Assembly (NCBI RefSeq): GCF_902499125.1
Contig: NZ_CABVPX010000035.1
Coordinates: forward strand, 1 to 64,000
From: Burkholderia arboris
GTDB lineage: Bacteria; Pseudomonadota; Gammaproteobacteria; Burkholderiales; Burkholderiaceae
DNA: 64,000 bases
Reading direction: 5' to 3'
Shown: positions 16,314-27,398 of the stretch, piece by piece
Numbering within the stretch: position 1 is the stretch's first letter
Layout: every line of letters starts with the position of its first letter
Notes under the pieces: model-generated
Told to the model about the DNA's origin: nothing
Database searches by the model: none
What the model saw: the letters and a program-made list of their open reading frames with translations, nothing else
Position numbers and translations under genes: made by a program

Positions 16314-18428
16314 TCAGACCGGCGTGATCGTCGGCGCCACGGCCGCCGGATCGGTGATGCTGGCCTTGCCGGTTTCGACGTGCCCTGCGATGCGGCGCAT
16401 CCAGCCGGCATTCCCCGCCACTGCGAACTGCAGGTCGTACCACTGGCTGCTGCACGACAGGTCCCAGTGCGCTTCGACGCGCTGCCCCGCCGGGATCGTC
16501 AGCGTGCGCGCCGCGCCGCCGTATGCGACATCGGTCGCCGTGACCGTCAGCGTGCCGGTGCCCGCATTGGCGATCGTCACGTAGACGTCGCCGTTCGCCA
16601 CGTCGTAGCACGGCGTGATTTCAGGCTTCGCCGTTGCATCCGCTGCGGCCGAACCCGCGAAGCGCCGGAAATAGCCGTTCGGCCCCCACACGCTCACCAG
16701 GTAGTTGCCGTTCGCATCGAGCGCCCACGTATCGGTCAGCTGCTTGCCCGCTTCGACCGTATAGCGGCGCGGCATCGCAGTCGGATCGCCCGTATAGACC
16801 CAGAAATGCGCGCCCTGCGCGCCCGTGTTCGCGAACGTCACCGCGTAACCTTGCGCCTGCAACTGGCCGGTGACATGCAGTTCGTACGGCAGCGCGCGAG
16901 CCGGCCGCGTGCCGGATTCCTGCGCGGTCACGACCTGCTGCGCGGTGCTGGCCGGCGCAGTCTGCGACGACGCGCGCGAGCATTGCAGGTCGGCCTGCGC
17001 GACATACGCCTGCGTGTTCGGCAGCGCCGGCAGCGTGGTGTCCGATTTCGAGAAGTCGAGCGCCGACGTCAGGTCGCCGCAGATCGCACGGCGCCACGGC
17101 GAGATGTTGGTCTCCATCACGCCGAAGCGCTTCTCGATGAATTGCAGCACCGACGTGTGATCGAAGACTTGCGAGCAGACGAAGCCGCCCTTCGACCACG
17201 GCGACACGACGAACATCGGCACGCGCGGGCCGAGGCCGTACGGCAGGTTGTCGGCCGTATACGTGCCGGTCTGCGTGGACGTCACGACGTTGTGCCGCTC
17301 GAGCGACACGTCCACCGTGCTCATGCCCGAACCCGGCAGCGTCGGCGCCGACGGCGGCACGACGTGATCGAAGAAGCCGTCGTTCTCGTCGTACATGATC
17401 AGCAGGACGGTCTTGCTCCACACCTCCGGGTTGGAGGTGAGCGCATCGAGGATCGTCGACAGGTAGTACGCGCCGTACAGCGGCGTGAACTTCGGATGCT
17501 CCGAATACGCGGCGGGCGGCAGCAGCCACGACACCTGCGGCAGCGTGTTGGCCTGCACGTCGGCCTTCAGCTGCGTGATCGGGCGCGTGCTCATCCCGCG
17601 CGTCTGCAGCGACGAACCGGCCGGCGCATTCACGAAGTTGTTGAAGCACGCGAGCATGTTCGTGCCGTAGTTGCCGGTGAAATTGTCGAACCCGGTGCCC
17701 TGCTGGTAGATCTGCCACGAGATGCCGGCCTTCTCGAGCCGCTCCGGGTAGGTCGTCCAGCTGAAGGGCGGCAACTGGATCTTGTCGAACTGGTTGTCGA
17801 TGTAGTCGGTGTTGTCGAGCAACGGGCCGCCGCCCGTGCCGAGCGGATCGACCATGCCCGTCATCAGGTACATGCGGTTCGGGTGCGTGTTGCCCGGAAT
17901 CGAGCAGAAGTAGTTGTCGCACACCGTGAACGCATCCGCGAGCGCGTAATGGAACGGGATGTCGTCGCGGACGTGATAGCCCATCGTCATGTTCGACTTC
18001 TGCACGGCCCACTGGTCCGCGCGGCCGTTGTCGATCGCGCCGTGCGTCGTCGCCCACGTATGCGGCAGGCCGCCGATACATTGCGCGTTGACGCCCGGGT
18101 TGGTCGTGTCGTAGCGGAACGGCGCGATCACACTCGTCTTGTCCTCCTGCCGCGGCTGGAACCACACCGGCTTGCCGTTCGGCAGCGTGACCGGGAAGCG
18201 GTCGTTGTAGCCGCGCACGCCGCTCAGGTGACCGAGATAGTGGTCGAACGAGCGGTTCTCCTGCATGAACACGACGATGTGCTGCACATCCTGGATCGTG
18301 CCCGTCACGGAATTCGGCTCGATCGCCAGCGCCTTGCGGATCGACTCGGGAAGCAGTGCGGAGGCGGCGGTCGCGCCGGCGAGGCCGGCGGAGAACTTCA
18401 GAAAATCGCGTCGCGAATGGGTGGCCAT
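16314..18428 (-). CDS. plcN: Non-haemolytic phospholipase C, Tat-exported
   Basis: 704 residues. The N-terminus has a twin-arginine motif SRRDFLK (5-11) before a hydrophobic Ala-rich stretch, so it folds before export. The phosphoesterase domain shows FMQENRSFDHYLG (54-66), the family's metal/nucleophile region, and MYDENDGFFDHVVPP with further metal ligands. The last about 200 residues hold two copies of the C-terminal beta domain typical of bacterial PLCs (FANTGAQGAHFWVY; ITIANAGTGTLTVTATD-type strands). The length matches phosphocholine-specific PLCs of Pseudomonas and Burkholderia. Such enzymes hydrolyse phosphatidylcholine for phosphate and choline and can act as virulence factors. The small lipoprotein gene 42 bp upstream is probably co-transcribed. 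Confidence 0.93.
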   Translation of the reverse strand: MATHSRRDFLKFSAGLAGATAASALLPESIRKALAIEPNSVTGTIQDVQHIVVFMQENRSFDHYLGHLSGVRGYNDRFPVTLPNGKPVWFQPRQEDKTSVIAPFRYDTTNPGVNAQCIGGLPHTWATTHGAIDNGRADQWAVQKSNMTMGYHVRDDIPFHYALADAFTVCDNYFCSIPGNTHPNRMYLMTGMVDPLGTGGGPLLDNTDYIDNQFDKIQLPPFSWTTYPERLEKAGISWQIYQQGTGFDNFTGNYGTNMLACFNNFVNAPAGSSLQTRGMSTRPITQLKADVQANTLPQVSWLLPPAAYSEHPKFTPLYGAYYLSTILDALTSNPEVWSKTVLLIMYDENDGFFDHVVPPSAPTLPGSGMSTVDVSLERHNVVTSTQTGTYTADNLPYGLGPRVPMFVVSPWSKGGFVCSQVFDHTSVLQFIEKRFGVMETNISPWRRAICGDLTSALDFSKSDTTLPALPNTQAYVAQADLQCSRASSQTAPASTAQQVVTAQESGTRPARALPYELHVTGQLQAQGYAVTFANTGAQGAHFWVYTGDPTAMPRRYTVEAGKQLTDTWALDANGNYLVSVWGPNGYFRRFAGSAAADATAKPEITPCYDVANGDVYVTIANAGTGTLTVTATDVAYGGAARTLTIPAGQRVEAHWDLSCSSQWYDLQFAVAGNAGWMRRIAGHVETGKASITDPAAVAPTITPV

Positions 18429-18470
18429 GCTGGTTGCTCTTGATTGGATTTCTGGTGGAAACGGCCGGTA

Positions 18471-18674
18471 TCAGGAAGCGGGCGAGGATGCCGGTGCAGT
18501 GAAACCCGGCGGGCAGTGCATCTGCGCGGTGGCGACGACGGCGCCGCCGCACGCGGCCTTCTGCTGCGCGACGGGCGCGGCGGGTGCAGTCAGGTCGTCG
18601 TTGCAGGCGCCGAGGAGTGCGGTCAGCGCGATCAGACCAACGACCGCGAAAGGCCGCAGGGCCGACTTTCGCAT
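18471..18674 (-). CDS. Small lipoprotein upstream of phospholipase C
   Basis: 67 residues from ATG 18674 with CGGAG upstream on the minus strand; the longer frame to 18722 lacks a site. Residues 1-24 form a lipoprotein signal ending in LLGAC. The mature part is short and contains three more Cys (KAACGG, MHCPPG). The function is unknown. Because it is directly upstream of the Tat-exported PLC, it may anchor or assist the enzyme, as accessory proteins do for other phospholipases C; this is inference from position only. Confidence 0.7.
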   Translation of the reverse strand: MRKSALRPFAVVGLIALTALLGACNDDLTAPAAPVAQQKAACGGAVVATAQMHCPPGFTAPASSPAS

Positions 18675-18991
18675 AACGGTTCTCCGTGGGGGTGATGACA
18701 CGACACAGGCGCGGGTGCGCACCGGTCATATCGACGGCGAGATGCTAAGTTCGACTTGTTACACGATGGTGTCGCGTGAAAGCGTAGCGCGAGGTGCGCA
18801 CGAGCGGTAGCACGCGGCGGTGTGGCGGGAACGGCTGGAAATGTAATGCGATCGAAAGATTCGCACTGCTTCGGCATGTCGATGCGATCGAAGCCGGTCT
18901 GATTCGGCAGGGGTCGCGCGGAGAATCGCGACGCGTTTTTTCGCGGGCCGGCAGCCACTGCTGCCGCCCGCTCACGGCGAGAAGGCCCTGC
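18675..18991. other. 317-bp intergenic region between the liuD end and the lipoprotein-plcN unit
   Basis: It must hold the promoter of the lipoprotein-plcN unit and the end of the liu transcript. Near the liuD stop there is a hairpin GGCAGC-CACT-GCTGCC (18950-18965), a possible terminator without U-tract on the minus strand. No PhoB-box or other operator that I can defend, and no convincing ORF. Confidence 0.4.
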
Positions 18992-20986
<1,995 letters not shown>

Positions 20987-21022
20987 GGCTTCGATGTCGT
21001 CCGGAGAGTGGAGGTCACGCGA

Positions 21023-21808
21023 TCATTCACGCCACGACGGCGTGCGCTTTTCGAGGAAGGACGCGATCCCTTCGCGCGCTTCCGCGCCGGCACGGGTTCG
21101 CGCGATCCAGTCGGCGGTCTGCTCGATCAGCGTCGCGTCGAGCGGGCGGCCGGCCACGTCGGTGACGAGCTGCTTGCACGCTTTCACCGCGTCGGGACCG
21201 TTCGCGACGAGCGTCGCCGCCAGCTTCGCGACCGTTTCGTCGAGCGCATCGGCCGGTACCGCTTCGTGGATGAAGCCGAGCGACGCCGCGCGCGCGCTGT
21301 CGAACACCTCGGCCGTCGTGAAGTAGCGGCGCGCGGCGCGCTCGCCCATCGCGCGCACGACGTACGGCGCGATCGTCGCGGGAATCAGCCCCAGCCGCGC
21401 TTCCGACAGGCAGAACTTCACGCCGTCGGCGGCAATCGCGATGTCGGCCGCCGCGACGAGGCCCACGCCGCCCGCATACGCGTCGCCATGCACGCGCGCG
21501 ATCACCGGCTTGCCGCAGCGATGGATCGCCTCGAGCATCCGCGCCAGCTTGCGCGCATCGGCACGGTTCTCGTCGTCCGAGTAACCGGCCATCTTCTTCA
21601 TCCAGTTCAGGTCCGCACCCGCGCAGAACGCCGCGCCTTCCGCGGCGAGCACGATCGCGCGCACGCCTTCGTGCGCGTCGAGCCATTCGAACGCGGTGGT
21701 CAGCTCGGCGATCGTCGTCTCGTTGAACGCGTTGCGCACATCGGGGCGCGCGAGCGTGACGGTCGCCACGCGGCCGGCTTCACTTACCTTGATCGTTTCG
21801 TATCGCAT
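21023..21808 (-). CDS. liuC: Methylglutaconyl-CoA hydratase (enoyl-CoA hydratase family)
   Basis: 261 residues, ATG 21808. Crotonase fold: VTLARPDVRNAFNETTIAEL near the start, FCAGADLNWMKKMA (oxyanion-hole region, ADLNWM is typical of LiuC), and GGVGLVAAADIAIA. It hydrates 3-methylglutaconyl-CoA to HMG-CoA, the step after the LiuB/LiuD carboxylase. It lies between liuB and liuD with gaps of 19 and 36 bp, all on the minus strand. A broader enoyl-CoA hydratase role cannot be excluded from sequence, but the gene order is the classical liu order. Confidence 0.92.
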   Translation of the reverse strand: MRYETIKVSEAGRVATVTLARPDVRNAFNETTIAELTTAFEWLDAHEGVRAIVLAAEGAAFCAGADLNWMKKMAGYSDDENRADARKLARMLEAIHRCGKPVIARVHGDAYAGGVGLVAAADIAIAADGVKFCLSEARLGLIPATIAPYVVRAMGERAARRYFTTAEVFDSARAASLGFIHEAVPADALDETVAKLAATLVANGPDAVKACKQLVTDVAGRPLDATLIEQTADWIARTRAGAEAREGIASFLEKRTPSWRE

Positions 21809-21827
21809 CGTTCAGCCCTCCCGGCCG

Positions 21828-23435
21828 TTACATGCGGAACACGCCGAAGCGCGTCTCTTCGATCGGCGCGTTCATCGACGCGGCGAGGCCGAGGCCCAGC
21901 ACGTCGCGCGTCTGCGCGGGGTCGATCACGCCGTCGTCCCACAGCCGCGCGCTCGCGTAATACGGATGGCCCTGGCGCTCGTACTGGTCGCGAATCGGCT
22001 GCTTGAACGCTTCCTCTTCGTCGGTCGACCACGAACCGCCCTTCGCCTCGATGCCGTCGCGGCGCACGGTGGCGAGCACCGACGCCGCCTGCTCGCCGCC
22101 CATCACCGAGATGCGCGCGTTCGGCCACATCCACAGGAAACGCGGGGCGAATGCGCGGCCGCACATCCCGTAGTTGCCGGCGCCGAACGAGCCGCCGATG
22201 ATCACCGTGAACTTCGGCACCTTCGCGTTCGACACGGCCGTCACCATCTTCGCGCCGTGCCGCGCGATGCCTTCGTTCTCGTACTTGCGCCCGACCATGA
22301 AGCCCGTGATGTTCTGCAGGAACACGAGCGGGATCTTGCGCTGGCAGCACAGCTCGATGAAATGCGCGCCCTTCACGGCCGATTCGGAGAACAGGATGCC
22401 GTTGTTCGCGACGATCCCGACCGGATGGCCCCAGATGTGCGCGAAGCCCGTGACGAGCGTCGTGCCGTAGCGCGCCTTGAACTCGTCGAACTCGGAATCG
22501 TCGACGATGCGCGCGATCACCTCGCGCACGTCGAACGGCTTGCGCGTATCGACCGGAATCACGCCGTACAGGCTCTTCGCGTCGTAGCGCGGCAGCTTCG
22601 GCTCGCGCAGCGCGACCGGCGACGCGATCTTCGGCGCGAGATGATCGACGATGTTGCGCGCGATCGACAGCGCATGCGCATCGTTCTGCGCGAGATGGTC
22701 GGCCACGCCCGACAGGCGCGTGTGCACGTCGCCGCCGCCGAGATCCTCGGCGCTCACTTCCTCGCCGGTCGCGGCCTTCACGAGCGGCGGCCCGCCGAGG
22801 AAAATCGTGCCCTGTTCCTTCACGATGATCGACTCGTCGCTCATCGCCGGCACGTAGGCGCCGCCGGCCGTGCACGAGCCCATCACGACGGCGATCTGCG
22901 CGATCCCCGCCGCCGACATCGTCGCCTGGTTGAAGAAGATGCGGCCGAAGTGGTCGCGATCGGGAAACACGTCGTCCTGGTTCGGCAGGTTCGCGCCGCC
23001 CGAATCGACGAGGTACACGCACGGCAGCCAGTTTTCCGCGGCGATTTCCTGCGCACGCACGTGCTTCTTCACGGTGACCGGGTAGTAGGTGCCGCCCTTG
23101 ACCGTCGCGTCGTTGCACACGATCACGCATTCGCGGCCGGCAATGCGGCCGATCCCGGTGATGACGCCCGCGCCCGGCGCGTCGTCGTTGTACATGCCGT
23201 TCGCCGCGAGCTGCGAGAACTCGAGGAACGGTGCGCCCGGATCGAGCAGTTGCGCGATACGGTCGCGCGGCAGCAGCTTGCCGCGCGACAGATGCTTGTC
23301 GCGCGCGGCCTGGCCGCCGCCCTGCGCAAGCTGTTCGATCTTCGCGCGCAGGTCGGCGACGACCGCCTCGAGCGCGGCGGCATTCGTGCGGAAGTCTTCC
23401 GAACGCGGGTTCAGTTTCGATTCGATGATCGGCAT
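21828..23435 (-). CDS. liuB: Methylcrotonyl-CoA carboxylase, carboxyltransferase subunit
   Basis: 535 residues from ATG 23435; a TTG three bases upstream would add one Met. It is a complete acyl-CoA carboxyltransferase: [61 protein letters not shown], the C-terminal half with [16 protein letters not shown], and [14 protein letters not shown]. These are the methylcrotonyl-type motifs rather than propionyl-type. Partner of the liuD product. Gaps to liuA and liuC are 31 and 19 bp. Confidence 0.93.
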   Translation of the reverse strand: MPIIESKLNPRSEDFRTNAAALEAVVADLRAKIEQLAQGGGQAARDKHLSRGKLLPRDRIAQLLDPGAPFLEFSQLAANGMYNDDAPGAGVITGIGRIAGRECVIVCNDATVKGGTYYPVTVKKHVRAQEIAAENWLPCVYLVDSGGANLPNQDDVFPDRDHFGRIFFNQATMSAAGIAQIAVVMGSCTAGGAYVPAMSDESIIVKEQGTIFLGGPPLVKAATGEEVSAEDLGGGDVHTRLSGVADHLAQNDAHALSIARNIVDHLAPKIASPVALREPKLPRYDAKSLYGVIPVDTRKPFDVREVIARIVDDSEFDEFKARYGTTLVTGFAHIWGHPVGIVANNGILFSESAVKGAHFIELCCQRKIPLVFLQNITGFMVGRKYENEGIARHGAKMVTAVSNAKVPKFTVIIGGSFGAGNYGMCGRAFAPRFLWMWPNARISVMGGEQAASVLATVRRDGIEAKGGSWSTDEEEAFKQPIRDQYERQGHPYYASARLWDDGVIDPAQTRDVLGLGLAASMNAPIEETRFGVFRM

Positions 23436-23466
23436 CAACGGGGCTCCGTACGCGTGACGTGGGGCG

Positions 23467-24648
23467 TTACATCGTTTCCGCGAACAGCTCGCGGCCGATC
23501 AGCATCCGGCGGATCTCGCTCGTGCCGGCGCCGATCTCGTACAGCTTCGCATCGCGCCACAGGCGCCCGACCGGGTATTCGTTGATGTAGCCGTTGCCGC
23601 CGAGGATCTGGATCGCCTCGCCGGCCATCCACGTCGCCTTCTCGGCCGTGTAGAGGATCACGCCCGCGCAATCCTTGCGCACCTGGCGAATGTGGTCGCT
23701 GCCCGCCGAGTCGAGATGGCGGCCGACCGCGTACAGGTACGCGCGGCACGCCTGGAACGTGGTGTACATGTCGGCGACCTTGCCCTGGATCAGCTGGAAT
23801 TCACCGATCGACTGGCCGAACTGCTTGCGGTCGTGGATATACGGCACGACCGCATCGAGGCACGCGGCCATGATGCCCGTCGGGCCGCCCGACAGCACCG
23901 CGCGCTCGTAGTCGAGGCCGCTCATCAGCACCTTCACGCCGCCGTTCAACTGGCCGAGGATGTTCTCTTCCGGCACTTCGACGTCCTGGAACACCAGCTC
24001 GCCCGTGTGCGAGCCGCGCATGCCCAGCTTGTCGAGCTTCTGCGCGACCGAGAAGCCCTTCATCCCCTTCTCGACGATGAACGCGGTGATGCCGCGCGAA
24101 TTGGCTTCGACATCCGTCTTCGCGTAGACGACAAGCGTGTCGCAATCGGGGCCGTTGGTGATCCACATCTTCGTGCCGTTCAGCACGTAGCGGTCGCCGC
24201 GCTTGTCGGCACGCAGCTTCATGCTGACGACGTCGGAACCGGCGTTCGGCTCGCTCATCGCGAGTGCGCCGATGTGTTCGCCCGACACGAGCTTCGGCAG
24301 GTATTGCTGTTTCTGCGCTTCGGTGCCGTTGCGGTGGATCTGGTTCACGCACAGGTTCGAGTGCGCACCGTACGACAGGCCGATCGACGCCGACGCGCGC
24401 GAGATCTCTTCCATCGCGACCATGTGCGCGGTGTAGCCCATGTTCGCGCCGCCGTATTCCTCGGCGACCGTCATGCCGAGCACGCCGAGATCGCCGAACT
24501 TCTTCCACAGATCCATCGGAAACTGGTCGGTGCGGTCGACCTCCGCCGCGCGCGGCGTGATTTCCTTCGCCGCAAACGTCGCGACGGCGTCGCGCAGCAT
24601 CTCGATGTCTTCACCGAGCATGAATTGCACGCCGGGCAGGTTGATCAT
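23467..24648 (-). CDS. liuA: Isovaleryl-CoA dehydrogenase
   Basis: 393 residues, ATG 24648. Acyl-CoA dehydrogenase of the isovaleryl type: [38 protein letters not shown] (FAD loop), [18 protein letters not shown], and [12 protein letters not shown], whose Glu matches the position of the catalytic base peculiar to isovaleryl-CoA dehydrogenases. It oxidises isovaleryl-CoA to 3-methylcrotonyl-CoA, feeding LiuB/LiuD. First gene of the operon. The 170-bp gap to the divergent TetR gene carries paired TGAG-N5-CTCA elements, one 43 bp from this start. Confidence 0.93.
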   Translation of the reverse strand: MINLPGVQFMLGEDIEMLRDAVATFAAKEITPRAAEVDRTDQFPMDLWKKFGDLGVLGMTVAEEYGGANMGYTAHMVAMEEISRASASIGLSYGAHSNLCVNQIHRNGTEAQKQQYLPKLVSGEHIGALAMSEPNAGSDVVSMKLRADKRGDRYVLNGTKMWITNGPDCDTLVVYAKTDVEANSRGITAFIVEKGMKGFSVAQKLDKLGMRGSHTGELVFQDVEVPEENILGQLNGGVKVLMSGLDYERAVLSGGPTGIMAACLDAVVPYIHDRKQFGQSIGEFQLIQGKVADMYTTFQACRAYLYAVGRHLDSAGSDHIRQVRKDCAGVILYTAEKATWMAGEAIQILGGNGYINEYPVGRLWRDAKLYEIGAGTSEIRRMLIGRELFAETM

Positions 24649-24690
24649 GTCTCCTCCGTCTCCAGAAAGTGTGTCGCACTCACCGATTTC

Positions 24691-24703
24691 TGAGTTTCGC
24701 TCA
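24691..24703. promoter_or_regulatory. Candidate TetR operator upstream of liuA
   Basis: TGAGTTTCGCTCA, a TGAG-N5-CTCA inverted repeat 43 bp upstream of liuA. It matches the second site (24792-24804) in outer half-sites and spacing, and I infer that both bind the divergent TetR protein. A weaker TGTG-N5-CTCA element lies next to it at 24671-24682. Confidence 0.55.
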
Positions 24704-24791
24704 AATCGAATGAATGCACCGATTCATTGACCAATACAGCGGAAATTTTGCACAGTTTCGCGCCTCGTCGGGTTCGTCGTCAATAGTTTTT

Positions 24792-24804
24792 TGAGTGACA
24801 CTCA
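24792..24804. promoter_or_regulatory. Candidate TetR operator upstream of the tetR gene
   Basis: TGAGTGACACTCA is a perfect palindrome (TGAGTG-A-CACTCA) ending 15 bp before ATG 24819. It shares the TGAG-N5-CTCA form with the liuA-side element. Its position argues that translation starts at 24819 rather than at GTG 24795, which would put the palindrome inside the coding sequence. Confidence 0.6.
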
Positions 24805-24818
24805 GATATCATGCGGGC

Positions 24819-25565
24819 ATGACAGCCGCTACCGCCGACACCATGACCGACACCGTCAAAGCCGACCGCGCCGACGCGCCGCGCGCGCCCGCCGGGCGCA
24901 AGTCCCAGCAGCGCGTGCAGGACATTCTGCGCGCCGGCCGCGAAGTGTTCGCTGAAAAGGGTTACGAGCATGCGACGGCTGCCGAGATCGCGCAGCGCGT
25001 GGGCGTGTCGGAGGCGACGGTGTTCAGCTACTTCCGTGGCAAGCGCGAGCTGTGCGCACGCGTGATCGCGGATTGGTACGACGAAATCATCGCCGCGTTC
25101 GAGCACGGGATGCCGCAGGAGGCGTCGGTGCAGCAGCAGTTCGCGTTCATCGTGCGCACCCACCTGCGGTTGATGCTGGTGAACGGCACGGGGCTGTGCG
25201 CGCTGGTGCTGTCGGAAGGCCGCGCGAAGCAGCATGCGCTGAGCGACGAGCTGACCGCGCTGCAGCGCCGCTACACGGCGCCGCTGATGGACGTGCTCGC
25301 GCGCGGCCAGGCGGCCGGGCAGGTTCGGGCGGACCTGCCGCTGAGCCTGCTGCGCTCGATGGTGTTCGGGCCGATCGAGCACGTGCTGTGGGATGCGATT
25401 CTCGGGCACCGCAAGCTCGACACGGAAACGACGGCCGCGCAGCTGATCGACATGCTGTGGGCCGCCGTGCAGCCGCCGGCGCCGGAGCAGGCGGCGCTCG
25501 TGCGCTTCAGGAATGAAGTGGCCGAAGCGATGCGACGGCTGGAAGGCGAAAGCACGCGCGCTTGA
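24819..25565 (+). CDS. TetR-family regulator of the liu operon
   Basis: 248 residues from ATG 24819. The N-terminal helix-turn-helix is clear (ILRAGREVFAEKGYEHATAAEIAQRVGVSEATVFSYFRGKRELC, about 35-80), and the rest is a helical ligand-binding domain. Divergent from liuA, with palindromes in the shared region. In beta-proteobacteria a TetR protein named LiuQ controls leucine catabolism in place of the MerR-type LiuR; I think this is that protein, from position and memory, not from a search. It probably represses both directions and is released by an acyl-CoA intermediate. Confidence 0.88.
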   Translation: MTAATADTMTDTVKADRADAPRAPAGRKSQQRVQDILRAGREVFAEKGYEHATAAEIAQRVGVSEATVFSYFRGKRELCARVIADWYDEIIAAFEHGMPQEASVQQQFAFIVRTHLRLMLVNGTGLCALVLSEGRAKQHALSDELTALQRRYTAPLMDVLARGQAAGQVRADLPLSLLRSMVFGPIEHVLWDAILGHRKLDTETTAAQLIDMLWAAVQPPAPEQAALVRFRNEVAEAMRRLEGESTRA

Positions 25566-25569
25566 CGCA

Positions 25570-25590
25570 CGGCGGGCAGCACGCCCGCCG
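25570..25590. terminator. Hairpin between converging tetR and marR genes
   Basis: CGGCGGGC (25570-25577), loop AGCAC, GCCCGCCG (25583-25590). It lies in the 66-bp gap between two converging genes. No U-tract. Confidence 0.55.
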
Positions 25591-25631
25591 CCCCGCCGCC
25601 GCTTTCCGCTGTCGCGCGGGGCTCGGGGCCG

Positions 25632-26120
25632 CTACGACTCCTCGCTCACGCGCAGCGGCGCGCGGCTCTGCTCGTTGTTCAAATGGACGAACTTGCGCAA
25701 CAGGCGCACCAGTTCCTGCGAATCGTCCTCTCCCATCCCGTCGAACAGGCCGGCGCGCAGCTCCTTCACTGACGGAATCAGGTGCGTGAGCAGTTCGACG
25801 CCCGCCGGCGTCAGCAACAAGCGGCGCTGACGTCGTGGCAGCACTTCGCGCACGATCAATCCTTTCGCTTCGAGCCGGACCGCGAGATCCGCGGTCGTCG
25901 ACGTATCGAGCGCCACCCGCTGCGCGAGCGTCACCTGATCGAGCCCCGGGCACTCGTAGAGCATCCGCAGGACCGCGTACTGCACCGGCGTCACATCCCG
26001 GCCCAGCTTCTCGTAGAACATCGCAACCGCGATCTGGTGCGCGCGCCGGATCAGGTGCCCGGGCTCGTCGTACAGATCGAGCGGGAAAGCCGGCAAGTCG
26101 GCGGGATTCTTTTTTTCCAT
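25632..26120 (-). CDS. MarR-family regulator divergent from vanAB
   Basis: 162 residues from ATG 26120 (MEKKNPADLPAFPLDLYDEP); the upstream extension to 26246 runs through the operator region and is not believable. Winged-helix signature: VTPVQYAVLRMLYECPGLDQVTLAQRVALDTSTTADLAVRLEAKGLIVRE, then the RRQRRLLLTPAG wing. Close relatives of this length regulate aromatic acid catabolism. It faces vanA across about 200 bp with an exact palindrome, so it most likely represses vanAB until vanillate or a related acid binds. Confidence 0.88.
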   Translation of the reverse strand: MEKKNPADLPAFPLDLYDEPGHLIRRAHQIAVAMFYEKLGRDVTPVQYAVLRMLYECPGLDQVTLAQRVALDTSTTADLAVRLEAKGLIVREVLPRRQRRLLLTPAGVELLTHLIPSVKELRAGLFDGMGEDDSQELVRLLRKFVHLNNEQSRAPLRVSEES

Positions 26121-26240
26121 GTAGGTGTCGATGACATAGGCGGCGCACGCCGTTGCGCGCGCCGACGGCATGGCGCTGCCTCGCGCCATTTCCCGGGAAA
26201 ACCAGTATACCGCTCGCCTTGCCCCAGCCAATCTCAATGA

Positions 26241-26270
26241 GTACACTGAATCTCATTCAGTACACGGAAT
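26241..26270. promoter_or_regulatory. Candidate MarR operator between marR and vanA
   Basis: Inverted repeat ACTGAAT-CTC-ATTCAGT (26245-26261), overlapped by a direct repeat GTACACTGAAT (26241-26251) and GTACACGGAAT (26260-26270) with a 19-bp period. It sits 49 bp before the chosen vanA start. An arrangement like this suits a dimeric MarR protein; binding is inferred. Confidence 0.5.
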
Positions 26271-26318
26271 GAAGAGATGCCGCGTACCGGCGGCATCGAC
26301 CTGAAGGAGACGACGAAC

Positions 26319-27398
26319 GTGTTTCTCAAGAATGCTTGGTACGTGGCGGGCACGCCCGATGAAATCGATGGCAAGCCGCTGGGCCGCAAGATCTGCAACG
26401 AGTCGATGGTGTTTTACCGCGCGGCGGACGGCCAGGTCGCCGCGCTCGAGGACTTCTGCCCGCACCGCGGCGCGCCGCTGTCGCTGGGATTCGTGCGCGA
26501 CGGCGTGCTCGTGTGCGGCTATCACGGGCTGGAAATGGGCTGCAACGGCAAGGCGGCCGGCATGCCGGGCCAGCGCGTCGGCGGCTTCCCGCCGATTCGC
26601 AGCTTTCCGGCGGTCGAGCGGTACGGATTCATCTGGGTCTGGCCGGGCGAGGCGTCAGAAGCCGATCCGGCCACCCTGCCCGCGCTGGCGTGGGCCGAGG
26701 ATCCGGCCTGGGCCCACGGCGGCGGCCTGTATCACATCCGTTGCGACTACCGGCTGATGATCGACAACCTGATGGACCTCACGCACGAAACCTACGTGCA
26801 TGCGACCAGCATCGGCCAGAAGGAAATCGACGAAGCACCGCCGAAGACGACCAGCCACGGCAACGAAGTCGTCACGAGCCGCTTCATGGAGAACGTGATG
26901 CCGCCGCCGTTCTGGCAGATGGGGTTGCGCGGCAACGGGCTGGCCGACGACGTGCCGGTCGATCGCTGGCAGATCTGCCGCTTCACGCCGCCGAGCCACG
27001 TGATGATCGAAGTCGGCGTCGCGCATGCGGGCCACGGCGGCTACGACGCGCCGGCCGACCTGAAGGCATCGTCGATCGTGGTCGATTTCATCACGCCGGA
27101 GACGGACACCTCGATCTGGTACTTCTGGGGGATGGCGCGCAATTTCCGGCCCGCCGATCACGCGCTGACCGCCGAGATCCGCGAAGGCCAGGGCAAGATC
27201 TTCGCCGAGGATCTCGAGATGCTCGAGCGCCAGCAGCTCAACCTGGAGAAGTGGCCCGACCGCAAGCTGCTCAAGCTCAACATCGACGCCGGCGGCGTGC
27301 TGTCGCGCAAGGTGATCGAGCGGCTGCTCGCCGACGAGAACACGGCGCGCCCGCAGCGGCCCGTGATCCCGGTTGTGCCAGTCCAGGAGGCGTCATGA
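26319..27398 (+). CDS. vanA: Vanillate O-demethylase, Rieske oxygenase subunit
   Basis: 359 residues from GTG 26319, which gives the typical VanA start (MFLKNAWYVAGTPDEI) and has AAGGAG eight bases upstream; an ATG at 26277 adds 14 unrelated residues. Rieske ligands are C47-P-H49 and C66-G-Y-H69. The mononuclear iron site is in DNLMDLTHETYVH (Asp/His/His set). It cleaves the methyl ether of vanillate to protocatechuate and formaldehyde, with electrons from VanB. Its stop overlaps the vanB start by four bases (ATGA). Activity on related methoxy-aromatics is also possible. Confidence 0.92.
   Translation: MFLKNAWYVAGTPDEIDGKPLGRKICNESMVFYRAADGQVAALEDFCPHRGAPLSLGFVRDGVLVCGYHGLEMGCNGKAAGMPGQRVGGFPPIRSFPAVERYGFIWVWPGEASEADPATLPALAWAEDPAWAHGGGLYHIRCDYRLMIDNLMDLTHETYVHATSIGQKEIDEAPPKTTSHGNEVVTSRFMENVMPPPFWQMGLRGNGLADDVPVDRWQICRFTPPSHVMIEVGVAHAGHGGYDAPADLKASSIVVDFITPETDTSIWYFWGMARNFRPADHALTAEIREGQGKIFAEDLEMLERQQLNLEKWPDRKLLKLNIDAGGVLSRKVIERLLADENTARPQRPVIPVVPVQEAS

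Noticed and set aside
16324-18443. Several + strand ORFs over the phospholipase gene
   Set aside because: They are antisense frames of a clear PLC with Tat signal and catalytic motifs.
24795-24818. GTG 24795 as tetR start
   Set aside because: It lies within the perfect operator palindrome and has no ribosome site; ATG 24819 keeps the palindrome in the promoter region.
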